Below are positions 1 to 6,060 of a DNA stretch of 6,121 nucleotides, in pieces. The stretch comes from an uncultured Clostridia bacterium (GTDB lineage: Bacteria; Bacillota; Clostridia; TANB77; CAG-508): assembly GCA_934177555.1 (NCBI GenBank), contig CAKPPL010000070.1, forward strand, positions 1 to 6,121, given 5' to 3'. Below the pieces are notes generated by a model. That model searched no databases, was not told the DNA's origin, and saw only the letters and a program-made list of their open reading frames with translations. The stretch's first letter is position 1. Every line of letters begins with the position of its first letter. Position numbers and translations under genes: made by a program.

Positions 1-362
1 ACCAAAAGAAATTTGAACTACCAATATTTTATGATATAGAACATAGTTCACAACAATCATTAGGAAAACAAGTAACAGCTCAAATGGCAATAACATTTTG
101 TGAAACATTGAAAAAAGCCGGCTATTCAGTTGGTGTATATTCATATGAATATTTCTTTAAAGATTCATTAGATCTTACTATGTTACCAGAAGATTATTCA
201 ATTTGGATAGCAAATTATAATTATAGTAAATCTGGAAATATGCCAGAAGATATCTATAAATTTTCAAAAAATAATGATATTTGGCAATACACAAGTGAAG
301 GTAAAGTAACAGGAATATCAGGGTTTGTAGATAGGTCAGTATCATATACGAAATATTTTTAA
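1..362 (+). CDS. GH25 family lysozyme (muramidase), C-terminal part only
   Basis: Partial gene cut by the left edge; the open frame runs from base 3 with no start visible, giving about 119 residues. The stretch 'LPIFYDIE' carries the D-x-E pair typical of the GH25 active site (catalytic Glu within 'DIE'). The end 'WQYTSEGKVTGISGFVDRS' is the characteristic last strand of GH25 domains, where the Asp of 'VD' closes the barrel. GH25 enzymes cleave the beta-1,4 bond between N-acetylmuramic acid and N-acetylglucosamine in peptidoglycan and usually act outside the cell. The protein ends right after the catalytic domain with no C-terminal wall-binding repeats; any signal peptide, anchor or binding domain would be upstream of the window. 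The stop is 21 nt before galE, so it may share the transcript. An ATG at 84 would omit the D-x-E motif and is not the true start. Confidence 0.86.
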   Translation, partial: QKKFELPIFYDIEHSSQQSLGKQVTAQMAITFCETLKKAGYSVGVYSYEYFFKDSLDLTMLPEDYSIWIANYNYSKSGNMPEDIYKFSKNNDIWQYTSEGKVTGISGFVDRSVSYTKYF

Positions 363-371
363 TTAATAGAA

Positions 372-379
372 AGAGAGGA
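372..379 (+). promoter_or_regulatory. Ribosome binding site of galE
   Basis: AGAGAGGA lies 4 nt before the ATG at 384, inside the 21-nt gap after the lysozyme stop. The same octamer precedes the small transporter gene (3849-3856). Confidence 0.7.
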
Positions 380-383
380 AAAA

Positions 384-1397
384 ATGTCAATATTAGTACC
401 AGGTGGAGCTGGGTATATAGGAAGTCATACAGTAATTGAATTACTGAACAGTGGAAGAGATGTTGTAATAATAGATAATTTTTCAAATAGTAAAAAACAA
501 GTATTAGAAAGAATAAAACAAATAACTAAAAAAGACTTTAAATTTTATGAAATAAATTATTTAGATAAAAAATCTCTAGAAAAAGTATTTGAAGAAAATA
601 ATATAGAAGCTGTTTTGAATTTCGCAGGATATAAAGCTGTAGGAGAATCAGTACAAAAGCCTTTAGAGTATTACGAAAATAATATATCAGGAGCAATAGT
701 ATTATTAGAGACAATGAAAAAATATAATGTAAAAAAATTTATATTTAGTTCTTCAGCAACAGTATATGGAGATTCAGAGATTATACCAATAACAGAAGAA
801 TGTAAAATTGGTGGAACAACAAATCCATATGGAACAACAAAATTATTTATAGAACAAATTTTACAAGATTTATATAAATCAGATAATAGTTGGGATATAG
901 CAATACTTAGATATTTTAATCCTGTAGGTGCACATGAAAGTGGACTAATAGGAGAAGAGCCACAAGGAATTCCTAATAATTTAATGCCATATATAGTAAG
1001 AGTAGCATCAGGACAATTAAAAGAATTATCTGTTTTTGGAAATGACTATAATACTCCAGATGGAACAGGAGTAAGAGACTATATTCATGTAGTAGATTTA
1101 GCTAAAGGACATATTAAAGCATTAGAAAAATTAGAAAAAGAACAAAAAGGAATATTTATATATAATTTAGGAACAGGAACAGGATATAGTGTACTAGATA
1201 TGGTAAAAGCATTTGAAGAAGCAACAGGAGAAAAAGTAAAATATAGAATAGCACCAAGAAGAGCAGGAGATATAGCAATATGCTATTCAGATCCTACAAA
1301 AGCAAAAAAAGAGTTAAATTGGGAAGCAACAAAAACACTAAAAGATATGTGTCAAGACTCTTGGAGATATATAAAAAATCAAAGTAGCAATGAATAG
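384..1397 (+). CDS. galE: UDP-glucose 4-epimerase (extended SDR family)
   Basis: Cytoplasmic NAD-dependent enzyme interconverting UDP-glucose and UDP-galactose. At 337 aa it is the usual full length. The Rossmann loop is at residues 7-14 (GGAGYIGS), with D31-N32 and N35-S36 for NAD binding and the FAGYKAVGES segment at 80-89 containing K84. The catalytic set S124, Y149 and K153 (YGTTK) falls at the same numbers as in E. coli GalE. R231 and the PRRAGD segment (291-296) fit the nucleotide-sugar diphosphate site. The gatekeeper position equal to E. coli Y299 is Cys (C300), as in human GalE (C307); this widens the pocket and suggests UDP-GlcNAc/UDP-GalNAc may also be substrates. Residue 6, just before the glycine loop, is Pro where Thr is usual. 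The next gene's SD overlaps the TAG stop, so galE probably supplies the sugar donor for the envelope genes downstream. Fold and family are certain; the substrate range is inferred. Confidence 0.97.
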   Translation: MSILVPGGAGYIGSHTVIELLNSGRDVVIIDNFSNSKKQVLERIKQITKKDFKFYEINYLDKKSLEKVFEENNIEAVLNFAGYKAVGESVQKPLEYYENNISGAIVLLETMKKYNVKKFIFSSSATVYGDSEIIPITEECKIGGTTNPYGTTKLFIEQILQDLYKSDNSWDIAILRYFNPVGAHESGLIGEEPQGIPNNLMPYIVRVASGQLKELSVFGNDYNTPDGTGVRDYIHVVDLAKGHIKALEKLEKEQKGIFIYNLGTGTGYSVLDMVKAFEEATGEKVKYRIAPRRAGDIAICYSDPTKAKKELNWEATKTLKDMCQDSWRYIKNQSSNE

Positions 1398-1400
1398 GAG
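1396..1400 (+). promoter_or_regulatory. Ribosome binding site overlapping the galE stop
   Basis: AGGAG shares two bases with the TAG stop of galE (1395-1397) and sits 5 nt before the ATG at 1406. The arrangement suggests translational coupling of the phosphoglycerol transferase gene to galE. Confidence 0.75.
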
Positions 1401-1405
1401 CAAAA

Positions 1406-2887
1406 ATGAAGAAAAAAATAATAAGTGCTTTAATTATTATATGTCTTTTAATAGCATTTGGAACACTTGTAACAGTAGAATGGTTATATGATACATTTGG
1501 ACATTTATCAATGGATGAAATAGTATTTCATTTAAAAGTACCTATGGAAGGTACAAATACAGATATAGTTTGGACATATATAAAACAATGCTCATTAAAA
1601 ATAATAATACCAACTGCATTAATTTCTTCTATACTAATATACCCTATGATGAAAGACGTTAAAAAAATTAAAACATCTCAAAAAAAGAGAACAATAATTA
1701 TAAGTTCAGGTATAGCAGTAATGATATTAATAATTAGTACAGAGAGAATAGTAAATGCAACAGATATAAAAGAATATATAGGAAGTTTAAAAAATGAATC
1801 AAATTTAATTGAGACAGAATATGTTGATCCAAAAGAAGTAGAGATTGAATTTCCAGAACAAAAAAGAAATTTAATTTATATTTTGTTAGAATCAATGGAA
1901 ACAACATATTATTCGAAAGAAAATGGAGGATTATCAGAAGAAGAACTAATCCCAGAAATAGCAGAATTAGCCAAAGAAAATATAAATTTTTCAAATACAG
2001 AAAAATTAGGTGGAGCAAATTCATTATATGGTACAACATGGACTACAGGAGCAATGGTTGCACAAACAGCAGGTATTCCATTAAAACTACCATTTAATGG
2101 CAATTTGCTTGGTAAATATAGTACATTTTTAGGAGGAGCTTATACATTAGGAGAAATATTGAATGATAATGGATATAATAATTTTCTCATATTAGGTTCA
2201 GAAGCAGAATTTGGAGGAAGAAAAAAATTATTTGAACAACATGGTAATTATGAAATATGGGATCATATTTCTGCACAACAAGAACAAAGAGTAGAAGGAA
2301 CAACTTGGTGGGGATATACTGATAATTTGTTATTTGAATTTGCAAAAGAAAAAATATTAGAATTATCAGAAAAAGATGAACCATTCAATTTTACAATGTT
2401 AACAGCAGATACACATTTTCCTGATGGATATTTATGTGAAGATTGTGAAGAAAAATGGGATGAACAATATAAAAATGTTATATCATGTTCAAGTAAAAGA
2501 GTTGGAGAATTGGTAGAATGGTTAAAACAACAAGATTTTTATGATAATACAACAATAGTAATTTCAGGAGATCATTTAACTATGCAACAAGACTTTTTTG
2601 AAGATGAAGATTATAATAAAACAGTTTTAAATGTAATAATAAATTCAGAAGCAGAAACAGAAAATATGAAAAATCGACAATATTCTACAATGGATTTATA
2701 TCCAACAACTTTATCAGCATTAGGTGCAAATATAAAAGGAAATAAATTAGCATTAGGAGTCAATTTATTTTCAGATGAACAAACTTTGATAGAAAAATAT
2801 GGATTAGAAAATGTGAATAATGAGCTTATGAAAAAATCAGTATATTATGATAAAAATATATTAGTATCTAAAGCGAGAAAGGAGTAA
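1406..2887 (+). CDS. LTA synthase / OpgB-like membrane phosphoglycerol transferase (sulfatase fold)
   Basis: Membrane-anchored alkaline-phosphatase-superfamily enzyme, 493 aa. Hydrophobic segments at about 5-25, 66-83 and 96-112 precede a catalytic domain from about 150 that should face outside. Expected metal and catalytic residues are visible: E162 in 'LLESME', a Thr in the 'YGTTWTTGAMVAQ' segment (208-220, most likely T211 or T213) as nucleophile, H337 in 'TADTHFPDG', and D389-H390 in 'ISGDHLTMQ'. LTA synthases and OpgB move glycerol phosphate from phosphatidylglycerol to a glycan or growing polymer. The segments around 'LES', 'GTTWTTGAMVAQTAGIPL' and 'GDHLTM' resemble OpgB (phosphoglycerol transferase I) more than classical LtaS, which normally has five N-terminal helices. 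C344, C347 and C361 form a CxxC-plus-C group in the exported domain. The GtrB-type gene follows after 2 nt. It could also be another phosphoethanolamine- or phosphoglycerol-type transferase; a true sulfatase is unlikely because the C/S-x-P-x-R motif is absent. Confidence 0.85.
   Translation: MKKKIISALIIICLLIAFGTLVTVEWLYDTFGHLSMDEIVFHLKVPMEGTNTDIVWTYIKQCSLKIIIPTALISSILIYPMMKDVKKIKTSQKKRTIIISSGIAVMILIISTERIVNATDIKEYIGSLKNESNLIETEYVDPKEVEIEFPEQKRNLIYILLESMETTYYSKENGGLSEEELIPEIAELAKENINFSNTEKLGGANSLYGTTWTTGAMVAQTAGIPLKLPFNGNLLGKYSTFLGGAYTLGEILNDNGYNNFLILGSEAEFGGRKKLFEQHGNYEIWDHISAQQEQRVEGTTWWGYTDNLLFEFAKEKILELSEKDEPFNFTMLTADTHFPDGYLCEDCEEKWDEQYKNVISCSSKRVGELVEWLKQQDFYDNTTIVISGDHLTMQQDFFEDEDYNKTVLNVIINSEAETENMKNRQYSTMDLYPTTLSALGANIKGNKLALGVNLFSDEQTLIEKYGLENVNNELMKKSVYYDKNILVSKARKE
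2878..2884 (+). promoter_or_regulatory. Ribosome binding site inside the end of the upstream gene
   Basis: AAAGGAG lies within the last codons (K-E) of the phosphoglycerol transferase gene, 5 nt before the ATG at 2890. The two genes are separated by only 2 nt, so they are very likely translated together. Confidence 0.75.
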
Positions 2888-2889
2888 AA

Positions 2890-3846
2890 ATGGAAAAAAT
2901 ATCTGTAATAGTATCTTGTTATAATGAAGAAAAAGCATTACCACTTTTTTATGAAGAAATGGAAAGAGTAAGAAAACAAGATTTTGAAGGAATAGCTGAT
3001 TTTGAATATATATTCGTAAATGATGGTTCAAAAGATAATACATTAAAAGAAATAAAAGAATTAAGAGAAAAAGACAACAAAGTTAGATTTGTATCATTTT
3101 CAAGAAATTTTGGAAAAGAAGCAGCAATGTATGCAGGATTAGAAGCATCAACAGGAGATTATGTAACATTAATGGATGCAGATTTACAAGATCCACCAGC
3201 ATTATTAAGAAAAATGTTTGATGCTATAAAAAATGATGGGTATGATACAGTAGCAACAAGAAGAGTTACAAGAAAAGGTGAACCAATAATAAGAAGTTTT
3301 TTTGCAAGAATGTTTTATAAAATTATTAATAAAATGTCACCTATCGAAATGGTTGATGGAGCAAGAGATTATAGACTAATGAAAAGACAAGTGGCTGATG
3401 CTATAATTTCTTTAAAAGAATATAATAGATATTCAAAAGGACTATTTAGTTTTGTTGGTTTTGACACTAAATGGATAGAATATGAAAATGTAGAAAGAGT
3501 TGCAGGTGAAACTAAATGGTCATTTTGGAAATTGTTTAAGTACGCATTAGAAGGCATAACAGCTTTTTCAACAATGCCATTAATATTATCATCTATTATT
3601 GGATTAATATTTTGTGTGGTAGCATTTATTGCAATAATATTTATAATTGCAAAAACATTAATATATGGTGATCCAACTTCTGGTTGGCCATCATTAGCCT
3701 GTATAATAGTTTTTGTAAGTGGTGTACAATTATTCTCTATAGGAGTTATTGGACAATATTTATCAAAAACATATTTAGAAGTAAAGCAAAGACCAATATA
3801 TATAGTAAAAGAAACAGAAAAAGAATTTGAACTTGAAAAAAATTAA
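2890..3846 (+). CDS. GtrB/DPM1-type polyprenyl-phosphate glycosyltransferase (GT2)
   Basis: Inner-leaflet membrane enzyme of 318 aa that by family transfers a hexose or HexNAc from a nucleotide sugar to undecaprenyl phosphate. The GT-A domain fills residues 1-225. It starts with 'VSCYNEEKALP' (8-18), followed by 'FVNDGSKDNT' (42-51), the 'SRNFGKEAAMYAGLEAS' segment (71-87), the metal-binding D96-A-D98 in 'DADLQDPP', and 'DGARDYRLM' (156-164). 'GETKWSFWKL' (206-215) leads into the membrane. Two transmembrane helices follow at about 231-255 and 267-290, the standard GtrB/CsbB layout. The sugar cannot be read from sequence; glucose, galactose, GlcNAc and GalNAc are all possible, and galE two genes upstream makes a galacto-sugar plausible. 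Its lipid-linked product needs a flippase, for which the next gene is the obvious candidate. The mannosyl-type DPM1 reaction is less likely in this context. Confidence 0.93.
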   Translation: MEKISVIVSCYNEEKALPLFYEEMERVRKQDFEGIADFEYIFVNDGSKDNTLKEIKELREKDNKVRFVSFSRNFGKEAAMYAGLEASTGDYVTLMDADLQDPPALLRKMFDAIKNDGYDTVATRRVTRKGEPIIRSFFARMFYKIINKMSPIEMVDGARDYRLMKRQVADAIISLKEYNRYSKGLFSFVGFDTKWIEYENVERVAGETKWSFWKLFKYALEGITAFSTMPLILSSIIGLIFCVVAFIAIIFIIAKTLIYGDPTSGWPSLACIIVFVSGVQLFSIGVIGQYLSKTYLEVKQRPIYIVKETEKEFELEKN

Positions 3847-3848
3847 AA

Positions 3849-3856
3849 AGAGAGGA
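3849..3856 (+). promoter_or_regulatory. Ribosome binding site deciding the start of the small transporter
   Basis: AGAGAGGA sits 6 nt before the ATG at 3863. It favours that ATG over an in-frame ATG at 3827, which lies inside the upstream gene and has no comparable SD. Confidence 0.75.
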
Positions 3857-3862
3857 ATAAAA

Positions 3863-4240
3863 ATGAAAATAAGGAGAAAAGATATAATGAAGATTTTAAT
3901 GATAGTTTTATACTTAATATTTACAGTATCAGGATTAATATTAATGAAAAAAGGTGGAAATGCAGGAAAAATTTCAATTTCAGCTGGTGAATTTGGATTT
4001 AACATAAGTTTAATAAGTGCATTAGGCTTTATTTGTTACATAATAAGTTTTTTACTATTTACAAGAATAATAATGATGTTTGATAATGTAAGCTATATTT
4101 CACCATTATGTAATGGGATAGCACAAGTAATGATAATGGTAGCATCTTGGTTAATATTAAAAGAACAATTAACAGGACTAAACATAGGAGGAGCTGCACT
4201 TATAATAATAGGTGTTGTTATAATGAACTTAAAAAAATAA
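3863..4240 (+). CDS. Four-helix EamA/SMR-like half-transporter, candidate undecaprenyl-phosphate-sugar flippase
   Basis: Small integral membrane protein, 125 aa from the ATG chosen by its SD. Four hydrophobic helices lie at about 9-27, 46-70, 80-98 and 104-122. The first ends in 'SGLILMKKGG', and the third-to-fourth turn is 'LILKEQLTGLNIGGAALI'; both are typical of drug/metabolite-transporter half-proteins such as ArnE/ArnF and EamA. TM1 has no acidic residue equivalent to EmrE Glu14, so a proton-coupled multidrug exporter is unlikely. ArnE/ArnF are proposed to flip undecaprenyl-phosphate-aminoarabinose. The position 16 nt after a GtrB-type transferase supports an equivalent role here for the lipid-linked sugar, acting as a homodimer or with a partner coded elsewhere. 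The function is inferred from family and context; the family call itself is firm. A GtrA-type protein would be the other usual small partner, but the EamA-like C-terminus fits better. Confidence 0.77.
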   Translation: MKIRRKDIMKILMIVLYLIFTVSGLILMKKGGNAGKISISAGEFGFNISLISALGFICYIISFLLFTRIIMMFDNVSYISPLCNGIAQVMIMVASWLILKEQLTGLNIGGAALIIIGVVIMNLKK

Positions 4241-4243
4241 TTG

Positions 4244-4249
4244 AAAGGA
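4244..4249 (+). promoter_or_regulatory. Ribosome binding site deciding the mreB start
   Basis: AAAGGA is 9 nt before the ATG at 4259. The earlier in-frame TTG (4241) and ATG (4250) lie on or directly next to this site and so cannot be served by it, leaving 4259 as the start. Confidence 0.75.
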
Positions 4250-4258
4250 ATGTTAGAT

Positions 4259-5254
4259 ATGTTTAATTTAGGTCAAGATATAGGCATAGACTTAGGAACA
4301 GCAACTGTAATTGCATATGTAAAAGGCAAAGGAGTGGTTCTAAGAGAACCATCTGTTGTTGCAGTAGATAACAATACTAATGAAGTTTTAGCAGTAGGAC
4401 AAGAAGCAAGAAGAATGTTAGGAAGAACGCCAGGAAATATAGTTGCGACAAGACCGTTAAGAGAAGGTGTAATTTCTGATTATACAGTTACAGAAAAAAT
4501 GCTAAAATATTTTATAAACAAAATAAATGGAAAAACATTATTTGCTCCAAGAACAATGATATGTATTCCATCAAGAGTAACAGAAGTAGAGAAAAAAGCT
4601 GTAATTGATGCTGCAACACAAGCAGGTGCAAGAAAAGTATTTTTAATAGAAGAACCAATAGCAGCAGCAATAGGTGCAGGTATAGATATAGCAAAACCAT
4701 GTGGAAACATGGTAGTTGATATTGGTGGAGGAACAACAGACATTGCTGTAATTTCATTAGGAGGATCAGTAGAAAGCACTTCTTTAAAAGTTGCTGGTGA
4801 TAAATTTGATGAATATATTGTAAAATATATTAAGAAAAAACATAATATCATGATTGGAGAAAGAACAGCAGAAGACCTGAAAATAAACATAGGTTGTGTA
4901 TATCCAAAAATACAAGATACAGACATGGAAATTAGAGGCAGAGATTTAGTAACAGGTTTACCAAAAACAATAACAGTCTATTCAAGTGAAATGCTAGAAG
5001 CATTAATAGAACCAGCAATGATGATAGTAGATGCAGTTCATTCAGTTTTAGAAAAAACACCACCAGAGCTTGCAGCAGACATTAGTGACAAAGGAATTTA
5101 TATGACTGGTGGAGGGTGCTTGATTGATGGATTAGATAAATTATTACAAGAAAAAACTGGAATAAATGTTATGATAGCAAATGATGCTGTTTCTTGTGTT
5201 GCATTAGGAACAGGAAAAGCATTAGACAATTTAGATACTCTTGATAGAAAATAA
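4259..5254 (+). CDS. mreB: Rod-shape-determining actin homologue MreB/Mbl
   Basis: Bacterial actin that forms membrane-bound filaments guiding the elongasome (RodA/PBP2) during side-wall synthesis. From the ATG at 4259 it has 331 aa, the normal MreB/Mbl length, and begins 'MFNLGQDIGIDLGTAT' as Gram-positive paralogues do. All actin-fold nucleotide motifs are present: phosphate-1 loop D7-T16 with D11, the E131-E132 pair in 'IEEPIAAAIGAGI' including the hydrolysis Glu, phosphate-2 'DIGGGTTDIAV' (154-164), and the adenosine motif 'TGGG' (283-286). 'EKTPPELAADI' (265-275) is also typical. I cannot separate MreB from its paralogue Mbl by eye. It starts 18 nt after the small transporter. No mreC or mreD follows, which is unlike the classical mreBCD operon and suggests either a second paralogue or a dispersed mre set. 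Its neighbours are envelope-glycan and pilin-like genes. Confidence 0.95.
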   Translation: MFNLGQDIGIDLGTATVIAYVKGKGVVLREPSVVAVDNNTNEVLAVGQEARRMLGRTPGNIVATRPLREGVISDYTVTEKMLKYFINKINGKTLFAPRTMICIPSRVTEVEKKAVIDAATQAGARKVFLIEEPIAAAIGAGIDIAKPCGNMVVDIGGGTTDIAVISLGGSVESTSLKVAGDKFDEYIVKYIKKKHNIMIGERTAEDLKINIGCVYPKIQDTDMEIRGRDLVTGLPKTITVYSSEMLEALIEPAMMIVDAVHSVLEKTPPELAADISDKGIYMTGGGCLIDGLDKLLQEKTGINVMIANDAVSCVALGTGKALDNLDTLDRK

Positions 5255-5264
5255 ATGAAGTATG

Positions 5265-5272
5265 AAAGGTGG
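5265..5272 (+). promoter_or_regulatory. Ribosome binding site deciding the pilin-like gene start
   Basis: AAAGGTGG ends 7 nt before the ATG at 5280. The upstream in-frame ATG at 5262 is directly next to this site and has no SD of its own. The start at 5280 gives a six-residue leader ending in Gly, as expected for a prepilin. Confidence 0.75.
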
Positions 5273-5279
5273 TAAACAA

Positions 5280-6017
5280 ATGAAAAATGAAAATGGTATA
5301 ACATTAATTTCACTTGCAGCTACAATAGTAATTTTAATTATACTTGCAAGTGTTACTACATATACAGGAGTAAGTTCAATAAGGTCAAGTAAATTGACTA
5401 AATTTAAACAAGAATTAGAACTTGTACAAGCTCAAGTAGATATGCTATATGAAAAATATAAAGATGATAAAAATATGTACAAACAATTAGGAAGTGGATT
5501 AACAACTTCTCAACTATCAGCAGCAATAACAGCAGGTGCTGATCAAAGTCAAATAAATAATTATAGACTTTTTACACCACAAATATTAGAAAGTTATGAT
5601 CTTATGGGAATTGAAAGAAATTATATTGTAAATATTGCCACAAGAGATGTAAGATCTTTAACAGGATATCAGTACGAAGGACGTTTGTATTACAGCTTAC
5701 AGGATCTTACAGGTCAAAATAATAAATATAATGGTTTAACAGATGCAGAAAGAGGAGATGTTACATTTAATTATTCAACAAGTATTGCTGAAGATAAATT
5801 TAAAGTAACTGTATCTGATATTGTTTTTTCAAAATATGTTGGAAAAGGAGTATTGAGATATAAAGATAATACAACAGGTATATGGACCACAGTAGAAGAA
5901 AATTTAACTAAAGAAAAAACAACTTATAGTTTTATACTTCCAACTGGAAGTTATGTAATACAAGTAAAAGATGCAGCAGACAGAACAGCAGAGGTAACTG
6001 TTAATTTAGGAAACTAA
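5280..6017 (+). CDS. Type IV pilin-like exported protein with C-terminal beta-rich domain
   Basis: Exported prepilin-like protein, 245 aa. The short charged leader 'MKNENG' is followed by 'ITLISLAATIVILIILASV' (7-25). Cleavage by a prepilin peptidase is expected after G6. Mature position 5 is Ser, not the Glu of classical pilins; Clostridia commonly have such 'GITLI' variants. Residues 37-60 form a charged, probably helical extension of the pilin stem. A mixed globular part follows to about 155, including 'YIVNIATRDVRSLTGY' (115-130). Residues about 161-245 are rich in alternating beta strands and end in 'GSYVIQVKDAADRTAEVTV' (223-241), resembling a bacterial Ig-like or fibronectin-like sandwich. 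No sortase motif or second membrane helix is seen. It could be a pseudopilin of a secretion or pilus machine, or a surface protein using the pilin route; the exact role is unknown. It lies 25 nt after mreB and before a second gene of the same type. Confidence 0.82.
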   Translation: MKNENGITLISLAATIVILIILASVTTYTGVSSIRSSKLTKFKQELELVQAQVDMLYEKYKDDKNMYKQLGSGLTTSQLSAAITAGADQSQINNYRLFTPQILESYDLMGIERNYIVNIATRDVRSLTGYQYEGRLYYSLQDLTGQNNKYNGLTDAERGDVTFNYSTSIAEDKFKVTVSDIVFSKYVGKGVLRYKDNTTGIWTTVEENLTKEKTTYSFILPTGSYVIQVKDAADRTAEVTVNLGN

Positions 6018-6048
6018 AAAATACAATAAAATACAGAAGAATAGTAAT

Positions 6049-6055
6049 AGGGGGA
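6049..6055 (+). promoter_or_regulatory. Ribosome binding site of the second pilin-like gene
   Basis: AGGGGGA lies 5 nt before the ATG at 6061. The 43-nt gap before this gene has no hairpin or U-run, so read-through from the upstream gene is expected. Confidence 0.65.
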
Positions 6056-6060
6056 TTTCT

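Noticed and set aside
178..486. Antisense open frame of 102 codons spanning the lysozyme end and the galE start.
   Set aside because: Leu/Tyr-rich composition is what the reverse complement of A-rich coding DNA gives; it overlaps two well-supported genes.
1406..2887. Annotation as a true sulfatase.
   Set aside because: The formylglycine-forming C/S-x-P-x-R motif is absent, and the LES, Thr-nucleophile and GDH pattern fits phosphoglycerol transferases.
3827..3862. Upstream ATG for the small transporter, overlapping the glycosyltransferase end.
   Set aside because: It would add a 12-residue basic extension without an SD, while the ATG at 3863 has a strong AGAGAGGA site.
3775..4005. Antisense frame across the glycosyltransferase/transporter junction, rich in Phe and Ile.
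   Set aside because: Low-complexity product, no SD, and it overlaps two sense genes with clear motifs.
4241..4258. TTG (4241) and ATG (4250) as earlier mreB starts.
   Set aside because: They lie on or next to the only SD (4244-4249), and MreB homologues begin at the 'MF..GQDIG' position, matching the ATG at 4259.
4335..4351. Perfect 7-bp inverted repeat with a 3-nt loop (TGGTTCT / AGAACCA).
   Set aside because: It lies in the conserved 'VVLREPS' codons of mreB, has no following U-run, and the sequence is explained by protein conservation; not a terminator or operator on this evidence.
4480..4926. Antisense open frame of 148 codons opposite mreB.
   Set aside because: It mirrors the highly conserved mreB reading frame, has no visible SD or recognisable domain, and such frames are common opposite AT-rich genes.
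6018..6048. Short direct repeat AAAATACA in the gap between the pilin-like genes.
   Set aside because: Two copies of an A-rich 8-mer are expected by chance in this composition; no dyad or known operator pattern.
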